Under the pieces are notes generated by a model, which was not told the origin of the DNA, did not search any database, and saw only the letters and a program-made list of their open reading frames with translations. From Bacteroidetes bacterium GWF2_33_38 (lineage in GTDB: Bacteria; Bacteroidota; Bacteroidia; Bacteroidales; GWF2-33-38), in assembly GCA_001769505.1 (NCBI GenBank), contig MEOF01000055.1:33033-97032 (forward strand): DNA of 64,000 nt, read 5' to 3'. This document shows, piece after piece, positions 35,895-44,184 of the stretch. Every line of letters starts with the position of its first letter. Positions within the stretch are counted from its first letter, which is position 1. The position numbers and the translations under genes are program-made.

Positions 35895-38009
35895 ATGAAA
35901 AAACTTTATTTATTTATCTTAACATTGGCATTAAATGCGATATGTTATGCACAGAGTACAGTCGTTACTGATGGCTCTGGCGATGCAACAACAAATTATG
36001 TAACAAAGTGGGAAGATGGTGCTTCCTACAAAATTAAGAACAGTTTGTTGTATGATGATGGCTCCTATATTGGCTTAGGGACAACTTCGCCACTAAGCAA
36101 ATTTCATATGGTTGGAACAGATTCTAATAGCAAACTGATTTTACAGAGAAATTATTCGTTAGGCTGGGGAACTTCATTAGATTTACGGACGTTAAGTAGT
36201 ACTACAGATTATATATATAGCGAAAGAGCAATTGGTGCTGTTGCCTTCTCAGGAGAATATAATGGTGATGCAAATGTTGGTGTTGGAGCACAAATGAGAG
36301 CATATACAACAGAAAATTGGAGTGCTTCAGGCTATGGATCAAGACTGGAGTTTTTAACAGTAGCAAATGCCTCCACTACTGGTGTCGTAAGAATGACAAT
36401 AGGCAATGACGGAAAGGTTGGGATTGCTAATACTGCACCAGGTTCTGAACTAGATGTAAAAGGAACATTACGTTTAACAGGTTCTACTTCTGGCTACGTG
36501 GGCTTTGCACCTGCTGCTGCTGCCGGTTCTACAACTTATACTCTTCCTTCTGCTGATGGTACAACAGGCCAAGTATTACAAACCAATGGTTCAGGTGTTT
36601 TAAGTTGGTTAACTCCTTCTACTCCAAGCACCGGTTGGCAAATAACTGGAAATTCGGGAACAACTGACGGGACTCATTTTATTGGTACTACTGATGATGT
36701 TGCCCTTAATTTTAGAGTGAATAATGAAAAGGCTGGTAGAATATATGGTTCAACCACATTTTTGGGTTATCAAGCAGGAAATAGCAATACATCAACTGGA
36801 AGTATGAATACTGGTATTGGAAATCAAGCATTATATTCAAATACAACAGGAGATTCCAATACTGGTGTGGGATACTATTCGTTAAAAGATAATACAACAG
36901 GCTATAGTAATACTGGCGTTGGAGAAGCTAGCCTTACTGCAAATTCAACAGGGTACTATAACACAGCTATGGGATTTCGTTCACTTGACGACAACACTAC
37001 AGGATTTAATAATTCTAGTTTTGGTTTTGGTGCTTTAAACACAAATATAAGCGGAAATTATAATACTGCCGTAGGTGCATCCTCCCTTTTAACGAATGAA
37101 ACAGGTAGTTATAATACTACACTAGGATATTATGCTGATGTAAGTGGACAATACTCAAATGCTACAGCTATTGGTAATGGAGCAACAGCTACTGCAAGTA
37201 ATGAAATAATGATAGGAAATACCTCGGTAACAGAAATTGGTGGTGAAGTTGGTTGGACAACCTACTCAGATGGTCGTTTTAAATTTAATGTAACCGAAAA
37301 TGTTAAGGGTTTAGAATTTATAAATAAATTGCGTCCAGTTACGTATCAATTAAATACCAAAGAACTTGACGATTTTGTATCACAAAATATGCCTGACGAG
37401 AATAAAGCTTCACGCAGAGAAGGAATGGATTTTACACCATCAACCGCTATTATTCATTCCGGATTTATTGCACAAGAAGTTGAGAGTGCGGCAAAAGAAT
37501 GTGGTTTTGAATCTTCTATTGTACAAACTCCCGACAATGATGCAGACCCTTATGCATTGACTTATGCCGAAATAGTTGTGCCTCTTGTAAAAGCAGTACA
37601 AGAGCAACAAAAAATAATTAATGATTTAAGTACTACGGTAAATGAATTACAAGAACAATTGAATGCTTTAAATGGCAATGGAGAAAAAACAATGCAAAAT
37701 AATATTGGTGCACAAGGTAATTCAATAAATATTCATGATTTGGAACTCGCCGAAAATGCTTTTCTTTATCAAAATGTACCAAATCCTTTTAGTGAAGGAA
37801 CTACAATAAAATATTTTATTCCTGAAAACGCCAATGCTCAGATAATTTTTTATAACGAATTTGGCAGTCAAATTAAAATATTTAACATTGAGGAAAATGG
37901 TATGGGGCAACTAAACATTTCCGCATCAAATCTTGCTGCGGGTATGTATTCTTACTCTCTAATAATCAGCGAGAAGGTTATAGATACCAAAAAAATGATT
38001 AAACAGTAA
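35895..38009 (+). CDS. Secreted adhesin-like protein with S74 chaperone domain and T9SS type A sorting domain
   Basis: 704 residues. Signal peptide 1-20 (cleaved after CYAQ); a fibre-like region; about 292-415 carries tandem repeats of roughly 22 residues (NTGIGNQALYSNTTGDSNTGVG...), like trimeric head repeats; at 458-570 a peptidase S74 intramolecular chaperone (YSDGRFKFNV with the Ser-Asp cleavage site and basic residues, GLEFINKLRPVTYQL, GFIAQEVE, YAEIVVPLVKAVQEQ); a coiled coil to about 592; and a C-terminal T9SS type A domain (NVPNPFSEGTTIKYFIPE...LAAGMYSYSLI, KKMIKQ). S74 domains trimerise and cleave phage tail spikes. Here the protein is predicted to be exported and anchored. Leader B lies directly upstream. 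Confidence 0.85.
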   Translation: MKKLYLFILTLALNAICYAQSTVVTDGSGDATTNYVTKWEDGASYKIKNSLLYDDGSYIGLGTTSPLSKFHMVGTDSNSKLILQRNYSLGWGTSLDLRTLSSTTDYIYSERAIGAVAFSGEYNGDANVGVGAQMRAYTTENWSASGYGSRLEFLTVANASTTGVVRMTIGNDGKVGIANTAPGSELDVKGTLRLTGSTSGYVGFAPAAAAGSTTYTLPSADGTTGQVLQTNGSGVLSWLTPSTPSTGWQITGNSGTTDGTHFIGTTDDVALNFRVNNEKAGRIYGSTTFLGYQAGNSNTSTGSMNTGIGNQALYSNTTGDSNTGVGYYSLKDNTTGYSNTGVGEASLTANSTGYYNTAMGFRSLDDNTTGFNNSSFGFGALNTNISGNYNTAVGASSLLTNETGSYNTTLGYYADVSGQYSNATAIGNGATATASNEIMIGNTSVTEIGGEVGWTTYSDGRFKFNVTENVKGLEFINKLRPVTYQLNTKELDDFVSQNMPDENKASRREGMDFTPSTAIIHSGFIAQEVESAAKECGFESSIVQTPDNDADPYALTYAEIVVPLVKAVQEQQKIINDLSTTVNELQEQLNALNGNGEKTMQNNIGAQGNSINIHDLELAENAFLYQNVPNPFSEGTTIKYFIPENANAQIIFYNEFGSQIKIFNIEENGMGQLNISASNLAAGMYSYSLIISEKVIDTKKMIKQ

Positions 38010-38022
38010 CATTTTAATAACT

Positions 38023-38058
38023 AAAAAAAGCTCATCTTGTTGATGAGCTTTTTTTTTA
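38023..38058 (+). terminator. Terminator of the S74 protein gene
   Basis: AAGCTCATC (38028-38036), loop TTGTT, GATGAGCTT (38042-38050) followed by a run of eight T. Perfect 9-bp stem, 18 bases after the stop codon. It closes the block. Confidence 0.9.
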
Positions 38059-38144
38059 TTCTAAATTGTAATTTTTTAATAAATTTTATTCTAAACTATA
38101 TTCCGGATAGACTCTAATAGAAATTTTTGATGAATAATTATCGG

Positions 38145-38177
38145 TAAATTGTTAATAAATAGCTTGTTTTTTTTATA
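38145..38177 (+). repeat. Right copy of the 33-34 bp direct repeat
   Basis: Same sequence as 32133-32166 except eight rather than nine T before ATA. It lies 67 bases before the start of the next gene and may contain part of its promoter. Confidence 0.8.
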
Positions 38178-38244
38178 ATATGTTAAAAATCTTTACTTTT
38201 ATGGTCTAAAAAAATACATTTTTTGAAAAAATAAATTATAATTT

Positions 38245-38661
38245 ATGAAAAAACTAGTATCGTTCACGTTCTTTTTTATGCTGTTAATGTCTGGAAACCA
38301 AATGTTTGGACAAGCTCACAAAGATGACATTCAACTTTATTTCAACACATCGGACGCTGCTTTTAGCGAGTATGGCGATTACATAAAAGTTTCATTTTTT
38401 GTCGAAGGTATGTACAATAGTTCAAAACCATACCTCGAAAAAGCACATGAAATACAGGAAATTGAAAAGTTAAGCATAAAAAATATGCCTAATCAATATG
38501 GTCAAAACGAATCTTATGCTTTACTTGAAAAAGAAAACTACCAAGTTGGGTTTACAAAACTTGTGAATACCGTTTTCAAAGAGCAAAATGTTAAAGCTGG
38601 AGAAAACAAGGAAATAATTGATATTATGACCTTTCTAAACAATAATCCTGTTAAAAAATAA
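38245..38661 (+). CDS. Small secreted protein of unknown function
   Basis: 138 residues with a Sec signal peptide (MKKLVSFTFFFMLLMSGNQMFGQ). The mature part is hydrophilic, with aromatic patches (YFNTSDAAFSEYGDYIKVSFFVEGMYN). No domain recognised. Encoded 12 bases before the giant T9SS protein, so the two are likely co-transcribed; a link to export or assembly of that protein is possible but unproven. Confidence 0.7.
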   Translation: MKKLVSFTFFFMLLMSGNQMFGQAHKDDIQLYFNTSDAAFSEYGDYIKVSFFVEGMYNSSKPYLEKAHEIQEIEKLSIKNMPNQYGQNESYALLEKENYQVGFTKLVNTVFKEQNVKAGENKEIIDIMTFLNNNPVKK

Positions 38662-38673
38662 ATAAACATCAAT

Positions 38674-41600
38674 ATGAAAAGGAATATCTTTATCCTATCT
38701 GCAATTTTTCTACTGGGTTTTACAACTGTTTTTGCTCAGATAACGGCTCCTACAGCCGATTACTTTGAAATAACAGAATATAAAAATCCCTCGACTAACC
38801 AATTGCTCCCGGTTGAAATGCAAGATTCGGTTTACGTATTTTGCTCCGATGATTTGGATGCAGGTCAGTTAATTGCTCCATTATCGGCTGGCTGTTCATA
38901 CGAATGGGGTAAATATGTACCCTCTAGTTCAACTTATACAACTTTTGCAAATACACCAACCGTATCGAATTTACAATCAGGCGGTTATCAGGTTCGCATA
39001 AACTGCGATGGGGAAATACTTACTTATCGAGCATGGGTTTTTGTTAATCAAACCATCGTTGAAGTTGCAGATTTACAAGGAGTTTGTTCGGCTTTTAACT
39101 TAAACGGAACCGCGAGTCCTGTAACCGATTTTACAATTTATAATCCACCGGAAGACCCTTTTATTATTGATGCCACAACAGAAATTACTGTGTGTTTCAC
39201 GGCAGACCATACATTTGTATCCGATTTGGGTTTTTATTTGGTTGCTCCAACCTATGGTCCAAATTGCGATAATCCGGCAGAGCCCGGAGATTTTGGTATT
39301 GTAGAATTATTGCCTTCCATCGCAGATTATGATAATGTTACTAATTTACCCCAATCTTTTTTTGGTTGTGATGGCGATTATTTTAATTGGAACTGCAATG
39401 ATAACGACAATGTGGTAAATTTATGTTTTACTACAGAAAAAGAAGCAAGTAATCCAGCCCACACTCTTTGTGTAGGAGAACACGAGGAGATTCCATCTGT
39501 CCCATTAACCGGCACGTATGCATCTACCGGACCTTGGAGTACCATTTATGGAACTCAGGTTCCTGCGGCTTCAGATGTAGGAGTTAACTGTGGATGGACA
39601 GTACAGATTTATGATTGTATAGATTATGATTATGGATATTTTACCAATGCAACCATTTCGTTTTCGCAAGAAACACCAACTGGAACCGTAACACATTACT
39701 ACGATTCAGGAAACATATCATCTGCTATTAATGATAACTCTTGTTCGGCCAATCTTGCTTCCATTTTCGAAATTCCTTCTTATAGCTATCAATATACCGT
39801 TGCCAATACCGTTCAGTATCAATGGTCGGCTAATCCAACTGTAACGATTCCAAATGCAACCACTTCGTTAACCCCACTTATCGACCCACAACCTTCAGTC
39901 CCTACTTGGTTTTACTTGTCGGTTACCGATTATGTTGGTGGAATTGCAACCGGTTGTACAAAAGTTGATTCAACATTATTTCAACCTATTTCTGATAATA
40001 TTCAAATCACATCTGTTGGTCCGTTTTGCGAACTTGAATCGAATGTTTATTTGGAAGCAAATACTACCGGTGGAGTTTGGACTTCTACTCCCGGCTCTCT
40101 TATTGCCGGAGCATCAACAGGTTTAATAAACTCGGCCGCAAGTCCGGGTTTGTACGACGTTATTTACACCGTTTCAAACGGAAACTGTAGTTATGCCGAT
40201 ACTGCTCAAATAGAAATAAAACCAAAAGTTTTCATGTCGAATTTAAGTGTTGACTGTATCAATGCCAACGATCATTTCAAAGTTTGCTTTGATGCTACAG
40301 GAGCCTATAGTGGAACATTAAATTTTACCATTAACGATACGTTGAAAAACGAAAATTTTGATGGAACAACTTTCTGTGACACATTGGAATCGCCAAACAA
40401 ATTTGTATTCGAAATAGATAATGGTACTGGTTGCAACTCAATTTTAGACTCTATCTATCACGATTGTGGTTGCGGAACCTTTGCCGGAATTATGAATCAA
40501 ACCGAAATTTATGCTTGCGATGGAGACATTGCAACAGCAACGCTTGATAGTGCTTTCCATACTGATGGAAACGATATTTTATGGTATTATTTACATACCG
40601 GAAACCTATATACCATCGCAAATCCTATTGACTCAAACACAACCGGAATATTCACAGATGCTAACGTAACCTACGGTGTTCAATATTATATTTCTTCTGT
40701 TGCTGCCGATTCTTTGATAGATGGTCATATTGACTGGACTGATTTCGATTGTTTAGACATCAGCCAAGGTACACCTGTTACTTGGGTTCAAAGACCTGAT
40801 GCGAACATTGTAGATAATAGCTTACAAATTTGCGGAAAATCAATTGGTTTGGAAGCAGACTCTGTACTCGTTGGTCAAGGAAGTTGGTCGAGCTACGATG
40901 CTCCGGGTACTACTTCTTTTCTACCTTATAACGACTCGCAAACTCCAACCGTGGTTGTTCCAACTACCGGACAATATCATTTTGTATGGACGGTTGATAA
41001 CAACGATTGTATAGACAAAGACACCATAACCGTTTCGTTTATTCCTACTCCGGTAGCAAATGCGGGTAGCGATACTTACGTTTGCGGAAATTCATACACA
41101 CTTGTTGGCGATTTAGATTTACCATTAATTCAAACGTCGGGATTTTGGACAATGCCAAGTAGTGATATTACTGAAGTTGTTCATAATGACTCATCATCTA
41201 CGGTTACAGTTACCGAATACGGAACGTATTTATTTACATTTACGGAAGCTGCTGGTGGTGGATTATGTTCTGACGATGACTATGTGAGCATTCGATTTAT
41301 CAGGCCTCCACAGCCTGATGCAAATCATACTGACTCAATTTGCGGGCAAGATTATACCTTAAATGCATTGAATACAATCAATGGTAGTTGGGCTCCAATA
41401 ACAGGATTGGCATTCCTGCCAACTGTCTCAGACCCACAAGCCTCCGTTTCAATAAATTTATCGACCAACGACTCAACTGTTTGGTTTCATTGGACTGAAA
41501 TTTCAAGTGAATGTAGTGCTACAGACAGCGTTGCGATTGTTTTCGCTAAGCCTCCAGTTGCATCGATTGATTCTTCAGCCGGAAATACTACGACCATTGT

Positions 41601-44004
41601 TTGTGGAAATACAGCAATATTAGTAGCTGATATTACCGGAACTGAATATGCTCAAGGAACGTGGTCGAGTAATTTATCTGGAGTTGTTTTCAGCAATGTC
41701 GATAGCGCCTACACAAGTATGACAATTCCTGGTAATTACTATGGAGAAGATGCTATTTTCAAAACAAAGGTATTTTGGATGATGCGAAATGCTGGTTGTA
41801 GTCAAATCGATACCGTTACGATAACATTTTACCAAGAGCCTGAACCTGACGCAGGAATCGACACTGTTGCTTGTGGGTTAGATATTGTTATGAATGCCGA
41901 ATATTCTTTGGGAGACGGTAGTAATGCCTATGGTCAGTGGTCGAATGTTGCAGGGCAGTTTGCAACTATTGACGATAATGATAATCCAAATTCTGTTATT
42001 CATGCTGATATGGGATACGGTGTTTATCATTTTGTTTGGACAGAAACCAATGTTGCAGATGGTGCTCCATCATGCAGCAGAAAAGATACTATAGAAGTTG
42101 AGTTTATTTCAGTCCCTTTTCCTGATGCTGGGGACGATATTTCGCATTGTGGAAAAGAGAATATTTGCCTTGATGCAACTCCAAGTGGAGTAGCTGATTC
42201 GGCGTTTTGGGTAACCAAGCCAGGGGTTGATTATATCGCTAATGGAGGAACTCAATCACAACCAAACACTTGTGTTAATGTTGGAAACAGTTTCGTGGGC
42301 ACAACATTCTATTTGTATTGGAGAGAATATCAGGATATATGTGTAGTAGAAGATTCTGTGCAAATAACTGTGGTTGCACAACCCTCTGCAACATACGACG
42401 CAATAGATACAGAGATTTGTGGGAATAAGGTATATAATCTTAAGGGAAATAATCCGGGAACTGGCTCTACCGCATATTGGTACGACTTGATTACAGGAAC
42501 AACATTTATTCAAAACAATCACTATTCAAATCCCGATACTGCAATTGTAAATACCTATGGGTTACATCAATTGTATTGGTATGTTGAACAAACGATTGGA
42601 AACACAACTTGTTCTGATACTTCTGACGAGCTCGTGTTGAATTTCAGAAAAGTTCCAACTCCTCAAGCTCATATTTCAGGACAAGATTTAGATACAACTT
42701 GCGGACATTATTATGCCCTACAAGGTGTTCAGTCAATTGATACTTCAACTGTAATTTGGTTAAGCAATGATGCCGGGAACATTAGCTTTTTATCAACCAG
42801 CGGAGCCACTGGAAATGTGATTAACGACACCGTTTATTATAGTCAAATAAACCAAGTTAAAAACATCTACTTAGTTGAAGCAAATGGAAATGGCTGTATA
42901 ACAAGAGATACCATAAGTGTAATGTTCTCAAAAATACCTTCGGGTGAATTCTCATACACACAGGCAAAATGTTATCACGATGCTAGTCAGCCTTTCACAT
43001 TCGAAGCTTATGAAGACACCCTGCCACGATACGATTGGGGATTTGACGGAGGAACGGTTGCATATGAAACCGGTCAAGGAACGGATGAGGCAGGGCCTTA
43101 TGATTTAAGTTGGGAAGAAGATTCCTTGCATGAGGTATATTTAGTTGCGTATAATTCTTACAATTGCCCATCAGACACCGTAAAGAAAGATATTTACGAG
43201 CCCGCAAAATTAAGTGCATATTTTAGTGTATTATCTGCATTGTGTAATGGCAATACGGGTATGGTGTCAGCAAATCCAACATTAGGCGGTGTCGATTACG
43301 ACAATTACGACGCAATTGAAACGTATTGGTTACCCGACCCTCAAATTTCATCTCCTTATAATTTCACTCAATCGAATATGTATTCAGGTAGCTACCAATT
43401 TAAAATTGAAGACGATTTCTGTAGAGCAGTTGAAACTGTCGTTATCCCTGATAGCGGATTGGTAACAGCGGCATTCGAAGTTACCGATACAAGCGGTGTT
43501 GCAGAATATGAAGCTTGCTTTTACAACAAATCAGACAACGCAGATTCTGCCGAGTGGCATTTTAATAACGAAGAAACATTCTATCAAATAGTTAAAGAAA
43601 CAAGTCCTTGTTTTACTTACGAACATGGCGGAGAGTTTTGGGTTCGATTAATATCGACAAGTACCGAAGGTTGTAAAGACACGGCGTACTACGAGTTTAT
43701 ACATGTCGAGGCAATTCCTGATGTAGAAGCTCCAAACGTATTTACACCAAATGGAGACAATGTGAACGATAAATTCACAATTAAAACCGAAACTCTTGAA
43801 AGTTTTGAAGGCTACATTTTCAATCGTTGGGGGCGTAAAGTTTACGAATGGTCAGATGTAAATGACGAAGGTTGGGACGGCACAATTAATGGCGGAGCAA
43901 AAGCCGCTCCAGGTGTTTACTATTACATTATAAAAGCCGTTGGTTCTGATCCTGATGCAACTGAGTTTGAACTCAAAGGAAACGTAACATTGATTAGAGA
44001 CTAA
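38674..44004 (+). CDS. Giant secreted T9SS protein with P-domain and Ig-like repeats
   Basis: 1776 residues. Signal peptide 1-22 (AQ end). A proprotein-convertase P-domain-like module lies at about 165-345 (ISTYGFYL-type strands, GWTVQIYDC...NATISF). From about 780 to 1450 there are eight repeats of roughly 95 residues, each marked by a PDA..D.xxCG-type start (VANAGSDTYVCG, PDANHTDSICG, PDAGIDTVACG), likely Ig- or PKD-like. The C-terminus is a gliding motility/CHU_C type B sorting domain (VFTPNGDNVNDKF, IFNRWGRKVYEW, GWDGTINGG, PGVYYYIIKA). Likely a surface adhesin or enzyme scaffold; no catalytic domain seen. Confidence 0.88.
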   Translation: MKRNIFILSAIFLLGFTTVFAQITAPTADYFEITEYKNPSTNQLLPVEMQDSVYVFCSDDLDAGQLIAPLSAGCSYEWGKYVPSSSTYTTFANTPTVSNLQSGGYQVRINCDGEILTYRAWVFVNQTIVEVADLQGVCSAFNLNGTASPVTDFTIYNPPEDPFIIDATTEITVCFTADHTFVSDLGFYLVAPTYGPNCDNPAEPGDFGIVELLPSIADYDNVTNLPQSFFGCDGDYFNWNCNDNDNVVNLCFTTEKEASNPAHTLCVGEHEEIPSVPLTGTYASTGPWSTIYGTQVPAASDVGVNCGWTVQIYDCIDYDYGYFTNATISFSQETPTGTVTHYYDSGNISSAINDNSCSANLASIFEIPSYSYQYTVANTVQYQWSANPTVTIPNATTSLTPLIDPQPSVPTWFYLSVTDYVGGIATGCTKVDSTLFQPISDNIQITSVGPFCELESNVYLEANTTGGVWTSTPGSLIAGASTGLINSAASPGLYDVIYTVSNGNCSYADTAQIEIKPKVFMSNLSVDCINANDHFKVCFDATGAYSGTLNFTINDTLKNENFDGTTFCDTLESPNKFVFEIDNGTGCNSILDSIYHDCGCGTFAGIMNQTEIYACDGDIATATLDSAFHTDGNDILWYYLHTGNLYTIANPIDSNTTGIFTDANVTYGVQYYISSVAADSLIDGHIDWTDFDCLDISQGTPVTWVQRPDANIVDNSLQICGKSIGLEADSVLVGQGSWSSYDAPGTTSFLPYNDSQTPTVVVPTTGQYHFVWTVDNNDCIDKDTITVSFIPTPVANAGSDTYVCGNSYTLVGDLDLPLIQTSGFWTMPSSDITEVVHNDSSSTVTVTEYGTYLFTFTEAAGGGLCSDDDYVSIRFIRPPQPDANHTDSICGQDYTLNALNTINGSWAPITGLAFLPTVSDPQASVSINLSTNDSTVWFHWTEISSECSATDSVAIVFAKPPVASIDSSAGNTTTIVCGNTAILVADITGTEYAQGTWSSNLSGVVFSNVDSAYTSMTIPGNYYGEDAIFKTKVFWMMRNAGCSQIDTVTITFYQEPEPDAGIDTVACGLDIVMNAEYSLGDGSNAYGQWSNVAGQFATIDDNDNPNSVIHADMGYGVYHFVWTETNVADGAPSCSRKDTIEVEFISVPFPDAGDDISHCGKENICLDATPSGVADSAFWVTKPGVDYIANGGTQSQPNTCVNVGNSFVGTTFYLYWREYQDICVVEDSVQITVVAQPSATYDAIDTEICGNKVYNLKGNNPGTGSTAYWYDLITGTTFIQNNHYSNPDTAIVNTYGLHQLYWYVEQTIGNTTCSDTSDELVLNFRKVPTPQAHISGQDLDTTCGHYYALQGVQSIDTSTVIWLSNDAGNISFLSTSGATGNVINDTVYYSQINQVKNIYLVEANGNGCITRDTISVMFSKIPSGEFSYTQAKCYHDASQPFTFEAYEDTLPRYDWGFDGGTVAYETGQGTDEAGPYDLSWEEDSLHEVYLVAYNSYNCPSDTVKKDIYEPAKLSAYFSVLSALCNGNTGMVSANPTLGGVDYDNYDAIETYWLPDPQISSPYNFTQSNMYSGSYQFKIEDDFCRAVETVVIPDSGLVTAAFEVTDTSGVAEYEACFYNKSDNADSAEWHFNNEETFYQIVKETSPCFTYEHGGEFWVRLISTSTEGCKDTAYYEFIHVEAIPDVEAPNVFTPNGDNVNDKFTIKTETLESFEGYIFNRWGRKVYEWSDVNDEGWDGTINGGAKAAPGVYYYIIKAVGSDPDATEFELKGNVTLIRD

Positions 44005-44015
44005 TTGAAAATCAT

Positions 44016-44057
44016 AAAAAGCAAAAACCCTCAAAATTTGAGGGTTTTTGCTTTTTA
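44016..44057. terminator. Bidirectional terminator between two convergent genes
   Basis: Long stem with left arm AAAAAGCAAAAACCCTCAAA (44016-44035) and right arm TTTGAGGGTTTTTGCTTTTT (44037-44056). It serves the 44004 stop on the plus strand and, with A/T runs on both sides, possibly the M1 peptidase gene on the minus strand. Confidence 0.88.
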
Positions 44058-44081
44058 TATGACACATATGTGATTTTTTAG

Positions 44082-44141
44082 ATTCCCTTTTACAAGGGAA
44101 TGTGCCTCAAAAAATTACCACATACCCGCAAAAGCGGGTAT
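44082..44141. repeat. Two tandem short hairpins
   Basis: ATTCCCTT-TTAC-AAGGGAAT (44082-44101) and ATACCCGC-AAAA-GCGGGTAT (44122-44141), 20 bases apart and of the same size. Not needed for termination because a strong terminator lies next to them. They may be a REP-like pair; I cannot tell whether they recur elsewhere. Confidence 0.5.
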
Positions 44142-44184
44142 CTTATTTTTAAATTGTGTCGGTCACATTGAGTTGTAATTGGTA

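Noticed and set aside
35895..38009. Prophage tail-fibre gene
   Set aside because: The S74 domain and fibre repeats look phage-like, but the Sec signal peptide, the T9SS sorting domain and the absence of any structural phage gene nearby argue for a host surface protein.
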